A DNA stretch of 64,000 nucleotides, from positions 5,244,857 to 5,308,856 of the forward strand of contig NZ_LJYW01000001.1 of assembly GCF_001305515.1 (NCBI RefSeq), in the 5' to 3' direction. The notes under the pieces were generated by a model. The model searched no databases, was not told the origin of the DNA, and saw nothing but the letters and a program-made list of their open reading frames with translations. The translations under genes were made by a program, and so were the position numbers. Each line of letters starts with the position of its first letter. Positions within the stretch are counted from its first letter, which is position 1. This DNA is from Prosthecodimorpha hirschii (GTDB lineage: Bacteria; Pseudomonadota; Alphaproteobacteria; Rhizobiales; Ancalomicrobiaceae). Of this stretch, positions 16,935 to 26,323 are shown piece after piece.

Positions 16935-17630
16935 TCACACTGCGATCTTGGCGCGGACCTGTTCGGGGTCGACCTCGGCCTTGGAGCCGGCGATGACCAC
17001 CTCGCCGCGGTCGAGCACGGCGTAGCTGTCGGCCAGTTCCTTGGCGAAGTCGAAATACTGCTCGACCAGCAGGATCGCCATGGTGCCCTTGGAGCGCAGA
17101 TATTCGAGCGCCCGGCCGATATCCTTGATGATCGACGGCTGGATGCCCTCGGTCGGCTCGTCGAGGACCAGCAGGCGCGGCCGGGTGACCAGGGCGCGGC
17201 CGATGGCGAGCTGCTGCTGCTGGCCGCCGGAGAGGTCGCCGCCGCGCCGCCAGAGCATGTCCTTGAGCACCGGGAAGAGATCGTAGATCTCGTCGGGCAC
17301 GTAGCGCTCCGCGCGCGGCAGGCAGGCATAGCCGGTTTCGAGATTCTCGCGCACGGTCAGGAGCGGGAAGATCTCGCGGCCCTGCGGCACGAAGGCGATG
17401 CCGCGGCGGGCGCGCTCGTAGGGCGGCATGCGGCCGAGATCCTGGCCCTCCCAGACGATCGAGCCCTTCGTGATCGGCTGGTGGCCGGTGATGGCGCGCA
17501 AGAGCGAGGTCTTGCCGACGCCGTTGCGGCCGAGCACGCAGGAGATCTCGCCCGCTTTCGCCGAGACCGAGACCGAGCGCAACGCCTGGGCGGCACCGTA
17601 GAAGAGGTCGATGTTGGAGACGGTCAGCAT
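16935..17630 (-). CDS. urtE: Urea ABC transporter ATP-binding protein UrtE
   Basis: A 231-residue LivF-like ATPase with Walker A GRNGVGKTS, signature LSGGQQQQ and Walker B LLVLDEPTEGIQPSI. The EGIQPSI form after the Walker B motif is characteristic of UrtE as opposed to generic LivF. It is the last gene of urtABCDE and lies 6 bases after urtD. With UrtD it energises high-affinity urea uptake. Confidence 0.93.
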   Translation of the reverse strand: MLTVSNIDLFYGAAQALRSVSVSAKAGEISCVLGRNGVGKTSLLRAITGHQPITKGSIVWEGQDLGRMPPYERARRGIAFVPQGREIFPLLTVRENLETGYACLPRAERYVPDEIYDLFPVLKDMLWRRGGDLSGGQQQQLAIGRALVTRPRLLVLDEPTEGIQPSIIKDIGRALEYLRSKGTMAILLVEQYFDFAKELADSYAVLDRGEVVIAGSKAEVDPEQVRAKIAV

Positions 17631-17636
17631 CGGTTC

Positions 17637-18386
17637 TCAGCGCCCCAGATAGACTTCGATGACGCGCGGGTCGTTGGCGACATGGTCGATCGACCCTTCG
17701 GACAACACCGCGCCTTCGTGCAGCACCGTCACCTTGACGCCGAGCTCGCGCACGAAATGCATGTCGTGCTCGACCACCACGACCGACTTGGTCTCGTTGA
17801 TCTTGCGCAAAAGATGGGCGGTTTCCATCGTCTCGGCATCGGTCATGCCGGCGACCGGCTCGTCGACCAGGAGGAGTTTCGGCTCCTGGGCGAGCAGCAT
17901 GCCGATCTCCAGCCACTGCTTCTGGCCGTGGCTGAGATTCTTGGCCAGTTCGTTCTGGCGATCCTGCAGCTTGATGGTCTCCAGGAGCTCGTCGAGCCGC
18001 GTCGCCTCGCGCCCGGTCAGGCGGTGGAACAGGGTCGCGAAGGTGCCGCGGTCGCCCTGCAGGGCGAGCACGAGATTGTCGCGCACCGTCTGGCTCTCGA
18101 ACACGGTCGGCTTCTGGAACTTGCGGCCGATGCCGAGCGAGGCGATCGCCGCCTCGTCCATCTGGGTCAGGTCGGTCGAGCCGGCGAACAGGACCTCGCC
18201 CTCGTCGGGGCGGGTCTTGCCGGTGATCACGTCCATCATGGTGGTCTTGCCGGCGCCGTTCGGGCCGATGATCGCGCGCATCTCGCCCGGTTCGATCACC
18301 ATGGAGAGACCGCGCAACGCCTTGTAGCCGTCGAAGGAGACCGCGACGCCGTCGAGATAGAGGAGGGAATTCTTGGCGAGGTCCAT
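17637..18386 (-). CDS. urtD: Urea ABC transporter ATP-binding protein UrtD
   Basis: A 249-residue LivG-like ATPase with Walker A GPNGAGKTT, signature LSHGQKQWLEIGM (the LSHGQKQ form is typical of UrtD) and Walker B LLLVDEPVAGM. Start choice: the ATG at 18386 gives the usual N-terminus, whereas a GTG at 18395 would overlap the urtC stop. No strong ribosome-binding site separates the two. Confidence 0.93.
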   Translation of the reverse strand: MDLAKNSLLYLDGVAVSFDGYKALRGLSMVIEPGEMRAIIGPNGAGKTTMMDVITGKTRPDEGEVLFAGSTDLTQMDEAAIASLGIGRKFQKPTVFESQTVRDNLVLALQGDRGTFATLFHRLTGREATRLDELLETIKLQDRQNELAKNLSHGQKQWLEIGMLLAQEPKLLLVDEPVAGMTDAETMETAHLLRKINETKSVVVVEHDMHFVRELGVKVTVLHEGAVLSEGSIDHVANDPRVIEVYLGR

Positions 18387-18391
18387 GGCGA

Positions 18392-19522
18392 TCACTCGGC
18401 CGGCTTGGGATTGAGGGTCCCGGCGGGCGCCGGGCGGCGCGCCATCAGGCTCGACAGGGTGCCGATGATGCCCTTGGGCAGGAACAGCGTGACGAGGACG
18501 AAGAGCGCGCCGAGCGCGAACAGCCAGTAGGCCGGGAAGGCGCCGGTGAACCAGGTCTTGCCCCAGTTGACCGCGACCGCGCCGACGACGGCGCCGACCA
18601 GCGTGCCGCGCCCGCCGACCGCCACCCAGATGACCGCCTCGATCGAGTTGGCGGGCGAGAATTCGGACGGGTTGATGATGCCGACCTGAGGCACGTAGAG
18701 GGCGCCGGCGATCCCGGCCATGCAGGCCGAGACGGTGAAGACGAAGACCTTGAAGTTCTCGACCCGGTAGCCGATGAACCGCGTCCGGCTTTCCGCGTCG
18801 CGGATCGCCAGCAGCACCTTGCCGAGCTTGGAATTGACGATCGCCGAGGCGAGGATCAGCGAGACGATCACGGCCAGCACGGTCAGGAAGAACAGGCCGG
18901 CGCGGGTCGTGTCGGCCTGGATGTTGTAGCCGAGGATGTCCTTGAAGTCGGTCAGTCCGTTGTTGCCGCCGAAGCCCATGTCGTTGCGGAAGAAGGCCAG
19001 CAGCAGCGCATAGGTCATCGCCTGGGTGATGATCGACAGATAGACGCCGGTGACGCGCGAGCGGAAGGCGAACCAGCCGAACACGAAGGCCAGCAGGCCC
19101 GGCACGAACATCACCATGAAGGCGGCATAGCCGAACCAGTCGAAGCCGTACCAGGTGACCGGCAGCTCCTTCCAGTTCAGGAAGACCATGAAGTCCGGCA
19201 GGATCGGGTGGGCATAGACCCCGCGGGTGCCGATCTGACGCATCAGATACATGCCCATCGCGTAGCCGCCGAGCGCGAAGAAGGCGCCGTGGCCGAGCGA
19301 GAGGATGCCGCAATAGCCCCAGACCAGGTCGAGGGCGACGGCGAGCATCGCATAGGCGGCATACTTGCCCCAGAGCTGCACCAGATAGGTCGGCACATGC
19401 AGCGGATGGTTCTGCGGCAGGTAGAGGTTGAAGCAGGGCACCGCCACGGCGATGACCGCGAGGATCAGGACCGCGAAGGTGACGCGGCGGTCGAAGCCTT
19501 TGAGGAGGAACGAGGTGATCAT
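18392..19522 (-). CDS. urtC: Urea ABC transporter permease UrtC
   Basis: A 376-residue LivM-like permease with about ten hydrophobic segments and UrtC-typical sequences (YCGILSLGHGAFFALGGYAM; GFGGNNGLTDF). The ATG overlaps the urtB stop (ATGA at 19519-19522). It forms the channel with UrtB. Confidence 0.92.
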   Translation of the reverse strand: MITSFLLKGFDRRVTFAVLILAVIAVAVPCFNLYLPQNHPLHVPTYLVQLWGKYAAYAMLAVALDLVWGYCGILSLGHGAFFALGGYAMGMYLMRQIGTRGVYAHPILPDFMVFLNWKELPVTWYGFDWFGYAAFMVMFVPGLLAFVFGWFAFRSRVTGVYLSIITQAMTYALLLAFFRNDMGFGGNNGLTDFKDILGYNIQADTTRAGLFFLTVLAVIVSLILASAIVNSKLGKVLLAIRDAESRTRFIGYRVENFKVFVFTVSACMAGIAGALYVPQVGIINPSEFSPANSIEAVIWVAVGGRGTLVGAVVGAVAVNWGKTWFTGAFPAYWLFALGALFVLVTLFLPKGIIGTLSSLMARRPAPAGTLNPKPAE

Positions 19523-21156
19523 GCTTCCACCGACCGACCCTTGAGGGCGAACAGGCCCCGCGGACGCTTCTGGATGAACAGGATGATGAAGACGAGAACC
19601 AGGATTTTGCCGAGCACCGCGCCGGCATAGGGTTCGAGGAACTTGTTGATCACGCCGAGCGTCATGGCGCCGACCAGCGTGCCCCAGAGATTGCCGACCC
19701 CGCCGAAGACCACGACCATGAAGCTGTCGATGATGTAGCTCTGGCCGAGATTGGGCGAGACGTTGTCGATCTGGCTGAGCGCGACGCCGGCAATGCCGGC
19801 GATGCCGCAGCCGAGGCCGAAGGTCAGCGCGTCGACGAAGGGCGTGCGGATGCCCATGGCGCTGGCCATCGAGCGGTTCTGCGTGACCGCGCGCATCTGC
19901 AGGCCGAGCGGCGTGCGCTTCAGGACCAGGATCAGGGCGGCGAACACGGCGAGCGCGAAGACGATGATCCAGAGCCGGCCCCAGGTGATCGACATGTGGC
20001 CGATGTCGAAGGAACCGGACATGAAGGAGGGCGCGCCGACCTCGCGGTTGTTGGCGCCGAACTGGGTCCGCACCGCCTGCATCAGGATCAGCGAGATGCC
20101 CCAGGTGGCGAGCAGGGTCTCGAGCGGGCGGCCGTAGAGCCAGCGGATCACGGTGCGTTCGAGGATCACGCCGACCAGGCCCGAGGTCAGGAAGGCGAGC
20201 GGGATGGCGATGGTCAGCGACCAGTCGAACAGGCCGGGCGCGTGGGCGCGGATCACCTCCTGGACCACGAAGGTCGTGTAGGCGCCGATCATGACCATTT
20301 CGCCATGGGCCATGTTGATGATGCCCATGACGCCGAAGGTGATGGCGAGGCCGATCGCGGCGAGCAGCAGGACCGAGCCGAGCGACAGCCCGTACCAGAC
20401 GTTCTGGGCGCCCGACCACAGCGCGAGCTGGGTCTCGACCACCTTGGCGCCGGCCTCCGCCGCATCCTTGACGCGCTTCGGGGTGTCGGCCGGCAGGCCG
20501 CGCAGGAGGCCGAGGGCGTCCTGGCCGCCGCGCTTGCGGATCAGGTCGATGGCGGCGACGCGCTCGTTGTCGGAGGCGTCGGCCTTGTTGAGCACGATGG
20601 CGGCGCGCGCGGCCGCAAAGGCCGCCTTGACGGCCGGGTCGGTCTCGCGCCCCAGCGCCTGTTCGAGCGCGGGCAGCGAGGCGACATCGCGCGATTTCAG
20701 GACCGAGGCGGCCGCTTCGAGGCGCCGGGCGGGATCGGGATTGAGCAGCGTCAGCGTGCCCATCGCGGCGGAGACGATGCCGCGCACCCGGTTGTTGGCG
20801 CGCACGTCGGCGAGGTCGGCCGGGACGGCCGCCGTCGCGGCGCCGGAGCCGGCCTCCTGCAGGCCGTTGCCGACCCGCACATAGACCTTCTTCTCGGCCG
20901 CCGAAAAGGCCAGCTGGCCGCCCTGCAGGGCCTGGATGATGACCGCGGCGCGCGGATGGCCGGACACCGCGATGGCCTGGATCGCGTCGATCGTGTCCGA
21001 GTAGCTGTCCGTGGTCAGCTTTTCGAGCGCGGCGTCGATCGGTGCCTGCGCCACGGCGGCCGACGGCAGCCAGGCGAGCGCGGCAAGGACCAGTCCGAAG
21101 GAGAGGAGGAGCGGGGCGAAGGCCCTGGCGGCAAGGCGGCGGGCGGAATGAAGCAT
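19519..21156 (-). CDS. urtB: Urea ABC transporter permease UrtB
   Basis: A 545-residue protein. A signal-like N-terminus (residues 1-36, ending AAVAQA) and a periplasmic domain of about 220 residues precede the LivH-like membrane domain (SVLLLAAIGLAITFGVMGII; NMAHGEMVMIGAY). The extra N-terminal domain is usual for UrtB. The open frame runs back to 21378, but the ATG at 21156 is the one directly preceding the signal peptide. Confidence 0.92.
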   Translation of the reverse strand: MLHSARRLAARAFAPLLLSFGLVLAALAWLPSAAVAQAPIDAALEKLTTDSYSDTIDAIQAIAVSGHPRAAVIIQALQGGQLAFSAAEKKVYVRVGNGLQEAGSGAATAAVPADLADVRANNRVRGIVSAAMGTLTLLNPDPARRLEAAASVLKSRDVASLPALEQALGRETDPAVKAAFAAARAAIVLNKADASDNERVAAIDLIRKRGGQDALGLLRGLPADTPKRVKDAAEAGAKVVETQLALWSGAQNVWYGLSLGSVLLLAAIGLAITFGVMGIINMAHGEMVMIGAYTTFVVQEVIRAHAPGLFDWSLTIAIPLAFLTSGLVGVILERTVIRWLYGRPLETLLATWGISLILMQAVRTQFGANNREVGAPSFMSGSFDIGHMSITWGRLWIIVFALAVFAALILVLKRTPLGLQMRAVTQNRSMASAMGIRTPFVDALTFGLGCGIAGIAGVALSQIDNVSPNLGQSYIIDSFMVVVFGGVGNLWGTLVGAMTLGVINKFLEPYAGAVLGKILVLVFIILFIQKRPRGLFALKGRSVEA

Positions 21157-21458
21157 CGGGTGACGTCTCGATCCAGTCTGGAGCGGTCCGGGGCGATCGG
21201 CCCGGGTGCCGGTGGACGAAGGATGCGTCGCAGGGGCCGCATCGCGGCGCGGCCGGGGCGGGATCGGCGGTTCGGGGCAGCCGATCGGAGCCGAACTATC
21301 GAAGTGTCGCAGGTCGGACCCGGCCGTGCAGGGCAGATCGGCCTGGCGGCGGACCGTTCGACCCGGGGGACCGGGCAAAGGGCTGGCGCCGGAGACGGAG
21401 CGGGGAGGCCTTTCGAGCCTCCCCGCGGATGGTCAGGTCACGCGGGAGGTGGCAGCGA
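21157..21458 (-). terminator. urtA-urtB spacer with an attenuator-like hairpin
   Basis: The 302-base spacer holds no gene. GCGGGGAGGC (21400-21409) pairs perfectly with GCCTCCCCGC (21417-21426) around a 7-nt loop, 33-59 bases past the urtA stop. There is no U-run, so it is more likely an mRNA-stabilising or partial termination structure that raises urtA over urtBCDE. Confidence 0.6.
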
Positions 21459-22745
21459 TCAGGCGCCGCACTTCTTGGTGACGGTGTTGTAGTTGCCGCA
21501 CTTGAGGGTGACCCAGTCGGCTTCGAGGTCCTTGGAGCCGGGCAGGAAGTCGGTCCAGGCGTCGCCGGGGACGAGGCCCTTGGTCTGCCACACCACGTCG
21601 AACTGGCCGTCGGCCTTGATCTCGCCGATCAGGACCGGCTTGGTGATGTGATGGTTCGGGAGCATCTTGGAGACGCCGCCGGTCAGGTTCGGGGCTTCGA
21701 TGCCCGGCAGGGCGTCGATGACCTTGTCCGGATCAGCCGTGCCGGCCTTCTCGACCGCCTTGACCCACATGGCGAAGCCGATGACATGGGCTTCCATCGG
21801 GTCGTTGGTCACGCGCTTCGGGTTCTTGGTGAATTCCTTCCACTTGGCGATGAACGCCTCGTTGGCCGGATTCTTGACCGACTGGAAGTAGTTCCAGGCG
21901 GCGAGATGGCCGAGCAGCGGCTTGGTGTCGATACCGGCCAGCTCTTCCTCGCCGACCGAGAAGGCCACGACCGGGATGTCGGTCGCCTTGATGCCCTGGT
22001 TGCCGAGTTCCTTGTAGAACGGCACGTTGGCGTCACCGTTGATGGTCGACACGACGGCGGTCTTCTTGCCGGCCGAGCCGAACTTCTTGATGTCGGAGAC
22101 GATCGTCTGCCAGTCGGAATGACCGAACGGCGTGTAGTTGATCATGATGTCCGCTTCGGCCACGCCCTTCGACTTGAGATAGGCCTCAAGGATCTTGTTG
22201 GTCGTGCGCGGATAGACGTAGTCGGTGCCGGCCAGCACCCAGCGCTTCACTTCGCCGCCGTCCTTCGACATCAGATAGTCGACGGCCGGGATGGCCTGCT
22301 GGTTCGGGGCAGCGCCGGTGTAGAACACGTTGCGCTCGGATTCCTCGCCCTCGTACTGGACGGGGTAGAAGAGGATCGAGTTGAGCTCCTTGAACACCGG
22401 CAGCACGGACTTGCGGCTGACGGAGGTCCAGCAGCCGAACACGGCCGAGACCTTGTCCTTGGTGATCAGTTCGCGAGCCTTCTCGGCGAAGAGCGGCCAG
22501 TTGGACGCCGGGTCGACGACGACGGCCTCGAGCTTCTTGCCGAGAACGCCGCCCTTCTTGTTCTGCTCGTCGATGAGGAAGAGCATCGTATCCTTCAGCG
22601 TCGTCTCGGAAATCGCCATGGTGCCCGAGAGCGAGTGGAGGATGCCGACCTTGATGGTTTCCTGGGCGGAGAGCGCCGCAGAGGTCGCGCCGAAGGCGAT
22701 GGAGCCGACGACCGCGAGGCGCGTCGCGTAGGACATGAACTGCAT
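21459..22745 (-). CDS. urtA: Urea ABC transporter substrate-binding protein UrtA
   Basis: A 428-residue periplasmic protein with a signal peptide (residues 1-27, ending ALSAQ) and UrtA-typical sequences (IKVGILHSLSGTMAISET; VFGCWTSVSRKSVLPVFKE; FYPVQYEGEE; ending in GNYNTVTKKCGA). It delivers urea to UrtBC. The ATG at 22745 follows GGGGGA at about 9 nt; a second in-frame ATG lies at 22736. A sigma-54 type promoter and an NtrC-like box lie upstream. Confidence 0.94.
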   Translation of the reverse strand: MQFMSYATRLAVVGSIAFGATSAALSAQETIKVGILHSLSGTMAISETTLKDTMLFLIDEQNKKGGVLGKKLEAVVVDPASNWPLFAEKARELITKDKVSAVFGCWTSVSRKSVLPVFKELNSILFYPVQYEGEESERNVFYTGAAPNQQAIPAVDYLMSKDGGEVKRWVLAGTDYVYPRTTNKILEAYLKSKGVAEADIMINYTPFGHSDWQTIVSDIKKFGSAGKKTAVVSTINGDANVPFYKELGNQGIKATDIPVVAFSVGEEELAGIDTKPLLGHLAAWNYFQSVKNPANEAFIAKWKEFTKNPKRVTNDPMEAHVIGFAMWVKAVEKAGTADPDKVIDALPGIEAPNLTGGVSKMLPNHHITKPVLIGEIKADGQFDVVWQTKGLVPGDAWTDFLPGSKDLEADWVTLKCGNYNTVTKKCGA

Positions 22746-22851
22746 GGGTTAAGTTCCCCCAAAACTCCGCTTATTGGCTATCCACGACGATCCCGGGGAC
22801 CGCGTGGGCGAAGAGTGCCGGCCGGTTCAGGACCGCCGGGCGCCATTCATT

Positions 22852-22867
22852 CGCAAGAGGGATGCCA
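22852..22867 (-). promoter_or_regulatory. Sigma-54 type promoter of urtABCDE
   Basis: On the minus strand TGGCATCCCTCTTGCG matches the -24/-12 consensus with correct GG-N10-GC spacing. Transcription would begin near 22840, giving a leader of about 95 nt before urtA. Confidence 0.78.
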
Positions 22868-22981
22868 AATGCCGCGCGGGCCGATTCCGGCAGTGTTTCC
22901 CGCCGAACCGGCCGCTCTCTCCGGCATTCGGTACCGCCCGGGCCGTCTGGGTTGCTTAATAAATGGACAATTTCGACGAAT

Positions 22982-22998
22982 TGCATAGTTATCGTGCA
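22982..22998. promoter_or_regulatory. NtrC-like box upstream of urtA
   Basis: TGCATAGTTATCGTGCA is a 17-bp imperfect palindrome with the NtrC layout (TGCACC-N5-GGTGCA; half-sites match at about 9 of 12 positions). It lies about 115-130 bp upstream of the -24/-12 element, a typical enhancer distance. The rest of 22746-23197 holds no further gene. Confidence 0.5.
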
Positions 22999-23197
22999 GC
23001 GATGGGTCGGCTGTGCGTCGTCTGCCTCATGGATGGGCAGCCGGTTGGCAAGGGCCCGCCGTGCGTCCGTCGCCGGCCGGCGCCCTGCGGGGTTGGCCGG
23101 ATGCTGCCCGGCCGGGAAATGCGTCATGATCGACGTGGCGACGGAGCGACCGCGAGGCGGTGCGATCGCGCGGCGGCGCGACAGGGGAGGGCGGGCG

Positions 23198-23863
23198 ATG
23201 TTCCAGAACCGGAGCGAGGCCGGAGAGCGTTTGGCGGTGGCCCTGGCCGACGAGGCGGCGGGGCGGCCCGTGGTCCTGGCCCTTCCGAGGGGCGGCGTGC
23301 CGGTGGCGGCGCCCGTCGCCCGGGCCCTGAAGGCGCCGCTCGGCCTCGTCCTCGTGCGCAAGATCGGGGCGCCCGGCAACCCGGAGCTCGCCATCGGCGC
23401 GGTGGCCGAGGCCGCGGGGTCGGGTTCCGTGGTCACGGTCCGCAACGAGCCGCTGATCGCGGCGCTCAGCGTCGACGAGGCGACCTTCGCGGCCTTGCGC
23501 GCGGTCAAGGTCGACGAGCTCAAGGCGCGCCACGCGCGCTATATGAGCGGCCGGGCGGCCGTCGATGTGGCCGGCCGGACGGTCATTCTCGTCGACGACG
23601 GCATCGCGACCGGTGCCACCGTGCGGGCGGCTCTGACGGCACTGGCGCGGTCCGGCGCGACGCGCGTCGTACTGGCCGCGCCGATCGCGGCGCCGGACGC
23701 CGCCGCGGCGCTAAGACCCCTGGTCGACCGCCTGGCGATTCTCGCCGAGCCGGCGGACTTTTCCGCCGTCGGCCAGGGCTATGCCGAGTTCGAGCCGGTC
23801 GAAGACGAGAAAATGATCGCCATCCTCGATACAGCTGACATATCGGGACCCTCCCGGGTTTGA
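23198..23863 (+). CDS. Phosphoribosyltransferase-fold protein
   Basis: About 221 residues, with an N-terminal FQNRSEAGERLAVALA, a GGVPVAAPVA loop, and the PRPP-binding motif VILVDDGIATGATVRAAL (near residues 128-145). Similar stand-alone PRTase-fold proteins are common in rhizobia and often unassigned; some are fused to dienelactone-hydrolase-like domains, which is not the case here. The ATG at 23198 is preceded by GGGGAGG; the open frame upstream is not supported by a fold. Confidence 0.85.
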   Translation: MFQNRSEAGERLAVALADEAAGRPVVLALPRGGVPVAAPVARALKAPLGLVLVRKIGAPGNPELAIGAVAEAAGSGSVVTVRNEPLIAALSVDEATFAALRAVKVDELKARHARYMSGRAAVDVAGRTVILVDDGIATGATVRAALTALARSGATRVVLAAPIAAPDAAAALRPLVDRLAILAEPADFSAVGQGYAEFEPVEDEKMIAILDTADISGPSRV

Positions 23864-24071
23864 CGAAAAGGGCGGCGTTCCGTAGAGATGCCGCGGCAGG
23901 CCAAGTTGCTGCGGCGGAGACGGCGGTGCCTCTGTCGTCGGGCCCGGTTTGGGCTCCTGTCGCCGACTGTCCTGCCGATCGCCGCGCCGGAGGGCGCCGC
24001 GAAGACCAGGACGGTGACTTCCGCCCGCGCGGGCTAAGGTCGGTCCGACCGACACGAAGGACGTTCGCTCG

Positions 24072-26177
24072 ATGGGCAGGCTTGTTTTCAAACGGTTTCG
24101 CGTTACCAACTTCAGGAATATTGACGATAGCGGCTGGATTCCGGTCGATCGGGTGGCTGCCTTCGTCGGCCGCAACGAGTCGGGCAAGACCACGCTTCTG
24201 AAAGCCCTGCACAAGTTCAATCCGGGCATCGAGGATCCGTACCGGCCGCAGCGCGAGTTCCCGCGCGAGCGCTTCATGCGCGATTTTCGCAAGCCGGGCG
24301 ACTGGGCGGTCTGCGCGGTGGAGTTCGAGCTGTCGCCGACCTTCCGGGTCGAGCTGTCGCAGCGCCTGAACGTCTCGCCGCCGACGCTGGTCATCTGCAC
24401 GCGCTACTACGACGGCGCCATGAAGTGCAGCTACCAGGCCTCGATCTCGGACCAGCCGATTCCGACGACCGAACTGGCCATGGCGCTCGATACCTTCGCC
24501 AAGGCCGCGCGCCGGCTGGTGACGCCGTCCTTCGACCGCGAGATGCAGACCCAGCAGCTGCGCACCGAATTGTCGGCCTGGGCGGTCGCCAAGAAGGACA
24601 TTCTGGTTCCGATCCGGGATCTGAAGTCGGAGCCGGGCATCGCGATTCTGAACCAGCTGCGCGCCGAAGCCAACCTGAAGATGAACCCGCTGGCGGGCGA
24701 CATCGTCTCCCAGCTGATCAACGCCATCGACGACATTCTCGGCAAGGCCTCGAGCCGGCCGGTGCAGAGCCAGCTGGAAGCCGCCATCATCGCCGAGCTG
24801 CCGGTGTTCATCTATTTCGAGAATTACGGCATCCTGGAAAGCGCCATCTATCTGCCGCGCTTCCTGGAGGACTTCGCCAAGCACCCGAACGAGCCGCGCA
24901 CGCGCACCATCCATGCGCTGTTCAAGCATGTCGGCCTCAATCCGCAGGAGATCTCCGAGCTCGGCGGCGGCGAGGCGGCGCTGGCGCGCAACCGCGGCGA
25001 CCGGGTCACCGACGAGATGATCCGACGCGACCAGGAGCGCAAGGAACTGCGCTCCCTGAAGCTGAACTCGGCCTCGCTCAGCATCACCGACGGCTTCGCC
25101 GACTGGTTCGGCCAGCGGCGCTACCGCATCCGCTACGACGCCGACGGCGACTATTTCCGCATCTGGGTGTCCGACGACAAGCGCCCGGGCGTCGAGATCG
25201 AGCTGGAATCCCGCTCGAAGGGATTCCAGTGGTTCTTCTCCTTCTATCTGGTGTTCCTGTTCGAATCCGACGAGGGCCACAAGAACGCCGTCCTGCTGCT
25301 CGATGAGCCCGGTCTCAACCTGCATCCGACCGCGCAGCAGAAGCTGATCTCGTTCTTCGACCGGCTTTCGGAGAACAACACGCTCCTGTATTCGACCCAT
25401 TCCCCGTTCCTGATCGATCCGAAGAACCTGCATCGCGTGTCGCCGGTCTTCGAGGACGAGACCGGGCATTCGCGGGTCGTGTCCGACGGCTGGCCGGCGG
25501 ATCGGGAAACGACCTTCGCGCTGCAGGCCGCCGCCGGCTACAACGTCATGCAGGCGCTGTTCCGGTCGCCCAAGAATGTGCTGGTCGAAGACATCGGCCA
25601 TCACATCTACCTGCAGATTCTCGCCGTGCTGTGCCGCGCGGCGGGGTTCGACGCGATCCCCGAGGATGTCCAGGTCACGGCCTGCGGCGGCACCCGCCTG
25701 ATGGCGCCGATCGCGGCCCTGTTCGCCACGGCCGAGACGCAGACGCTGGTGCTGCTCGACGATGGCGAGGGCGCCCGGCGGCGCACCCCGCTCAACCCGT
25801 CGGCGCTGCTCCAGCATGCCGGCAGCGGCGTGCTGACCGTCTCCGAGGCGATCGGGGCGACGCATGTCGACATCGAGGATGTCTTCGGCGAAGGTGTGAT
25901 CGTGCCGATGGTCGCCGAACTGCTCGGCCAGGACTTCGTGCTCGAGGATGCCGACCGGCGCCAGGGCGCGCTGGTCGACCAGATCGTCGCGTCGGCGACC
26001 CGTCAGCAGATCCTGCTTCCCGACGGCTGGCGGGCCGATGTCGCCCGGCGCGTCGCCTATGTCTGGCAGACCCGCTGGCCGGAGGAGATCCCGCCGGAGG
26101 TGCTGGAACGGGCGCAGATACTGTTTCGCGCCATCAATGCCCGGCTCGGCATCGACCTGTTCAATCTCGTGCTCTGA
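24072..26177 (+). CDS. OLD-family ATP-dependent endonuclease-like protein
   Basis: The 701-residue protein has an N-terminal SMC/RecF-like ATPase (RVTNFRNID; Walker A GRNESGKT at 33-40; Walker B VLLLDEPGLNLHPTAQ near 406-420; switch His in LYSTHSPFLID) and a C-terminal TOPRIM-like half with the acidic motifs LVEDIGHH (near 502) and LVLLDDGEGA (near 560). This is the domain order of OLD nucleases, which take part in phage exclusion in Gabija and retron or PARIS-like systems. No UvrD-like helicase or small partner gene adjoins it, so it resembles a class 1, single-gene OLD. The usual VEG glycine of TOPRIM is replaced by Asp-Ile, so nuclease activity is uncertain. Confidence 0.82.
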   Translation: MGRLVFKRFRVTNFRNIDDSGWIPVDRVAAFVGRNESGKTTLLKALHKFNPGIEDPYRPQREFPRERFMRDFRKPGDWAVCAVEFELSPTFRVELSQRLNVSPPTLVICTRYYDGAMKCSYQASISDQPIPTTELAMALDTFAKAARRLVTPSFDREMQTQQLRTELSAWAVAKKDILVPIRDLKSEPGIAILNQLRAEANLKMNPLAGDIVSQLINAIDDILGKASSRPVQSQLEAAIIAELPVFIYFENYGILESAIYLPRFLEDFAKHPNEPRTRTIHALFKHVGLNPQEISELGGGEAALARNRGDRVTDEMIRRDQERKELRSLKLNSASLSITDGFADWFGQRRYRIRYDADGDYFRIWVSDDKRPGVEIELESRSKGFQWFFSFYLVFLFESDEGHKNAVLLLDEPGLNLHPTAQQKLISFFDRLSENNTLLYSTHSPFLIDPKNLHRVSPVFEDETGHSRVVSDGWPADRETTFALQAAAGYNVMQALFRSPKNVLVEDIGHHIYLQILAVLCRAAGFDAIPEDVQVTACGGTRLMAPIAALFATAETQTLVLLDDGEGARRRTPLNPSALLQHAGSGVLTVSEAIGATHVDIEDVFGEGVIVPMVAELLGQDFVLEDADRRQGALVDQIVASATRQQILLPDGWRADVARRVAYVWQTRWPEEIPPEVLERAQILFRAINARLGIDLFNLVL

Positions 26178-26186
26178 ACGGGTCAC

Positions 26187-26264
26187 CCCGACGGTCGTGG
26201 AATGATCGTCGGGCTTCGAAACGCGACTTTCTCATGCCTCTGACGCCTATGAGAAAATCGCGTT
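26187..26264. terminator. Two hairpins between convergent OLD and phnN genes
   Basis: First hairpin: CCCGACGGTCGT (26187-26198) against ATGATCGTCGGG (26202-26213), 10 of 12 paired. Second: AACGCGACTTTCTCAT (26220-26235) against ATGAGAAAATCGCGTT (26249-26264), 15 of 16 paired with a 13-nt loop. They likely end both transcripts. The second has the look of a dispersed palindromic repeat. Confidence 0.6.
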
Positions 26265-26323
26265 CCTTCAACGGCCCGATACGTCGGCATCCCGAGCCGT
26301 TGGGATCAGTGCCGGGCGCGCGG

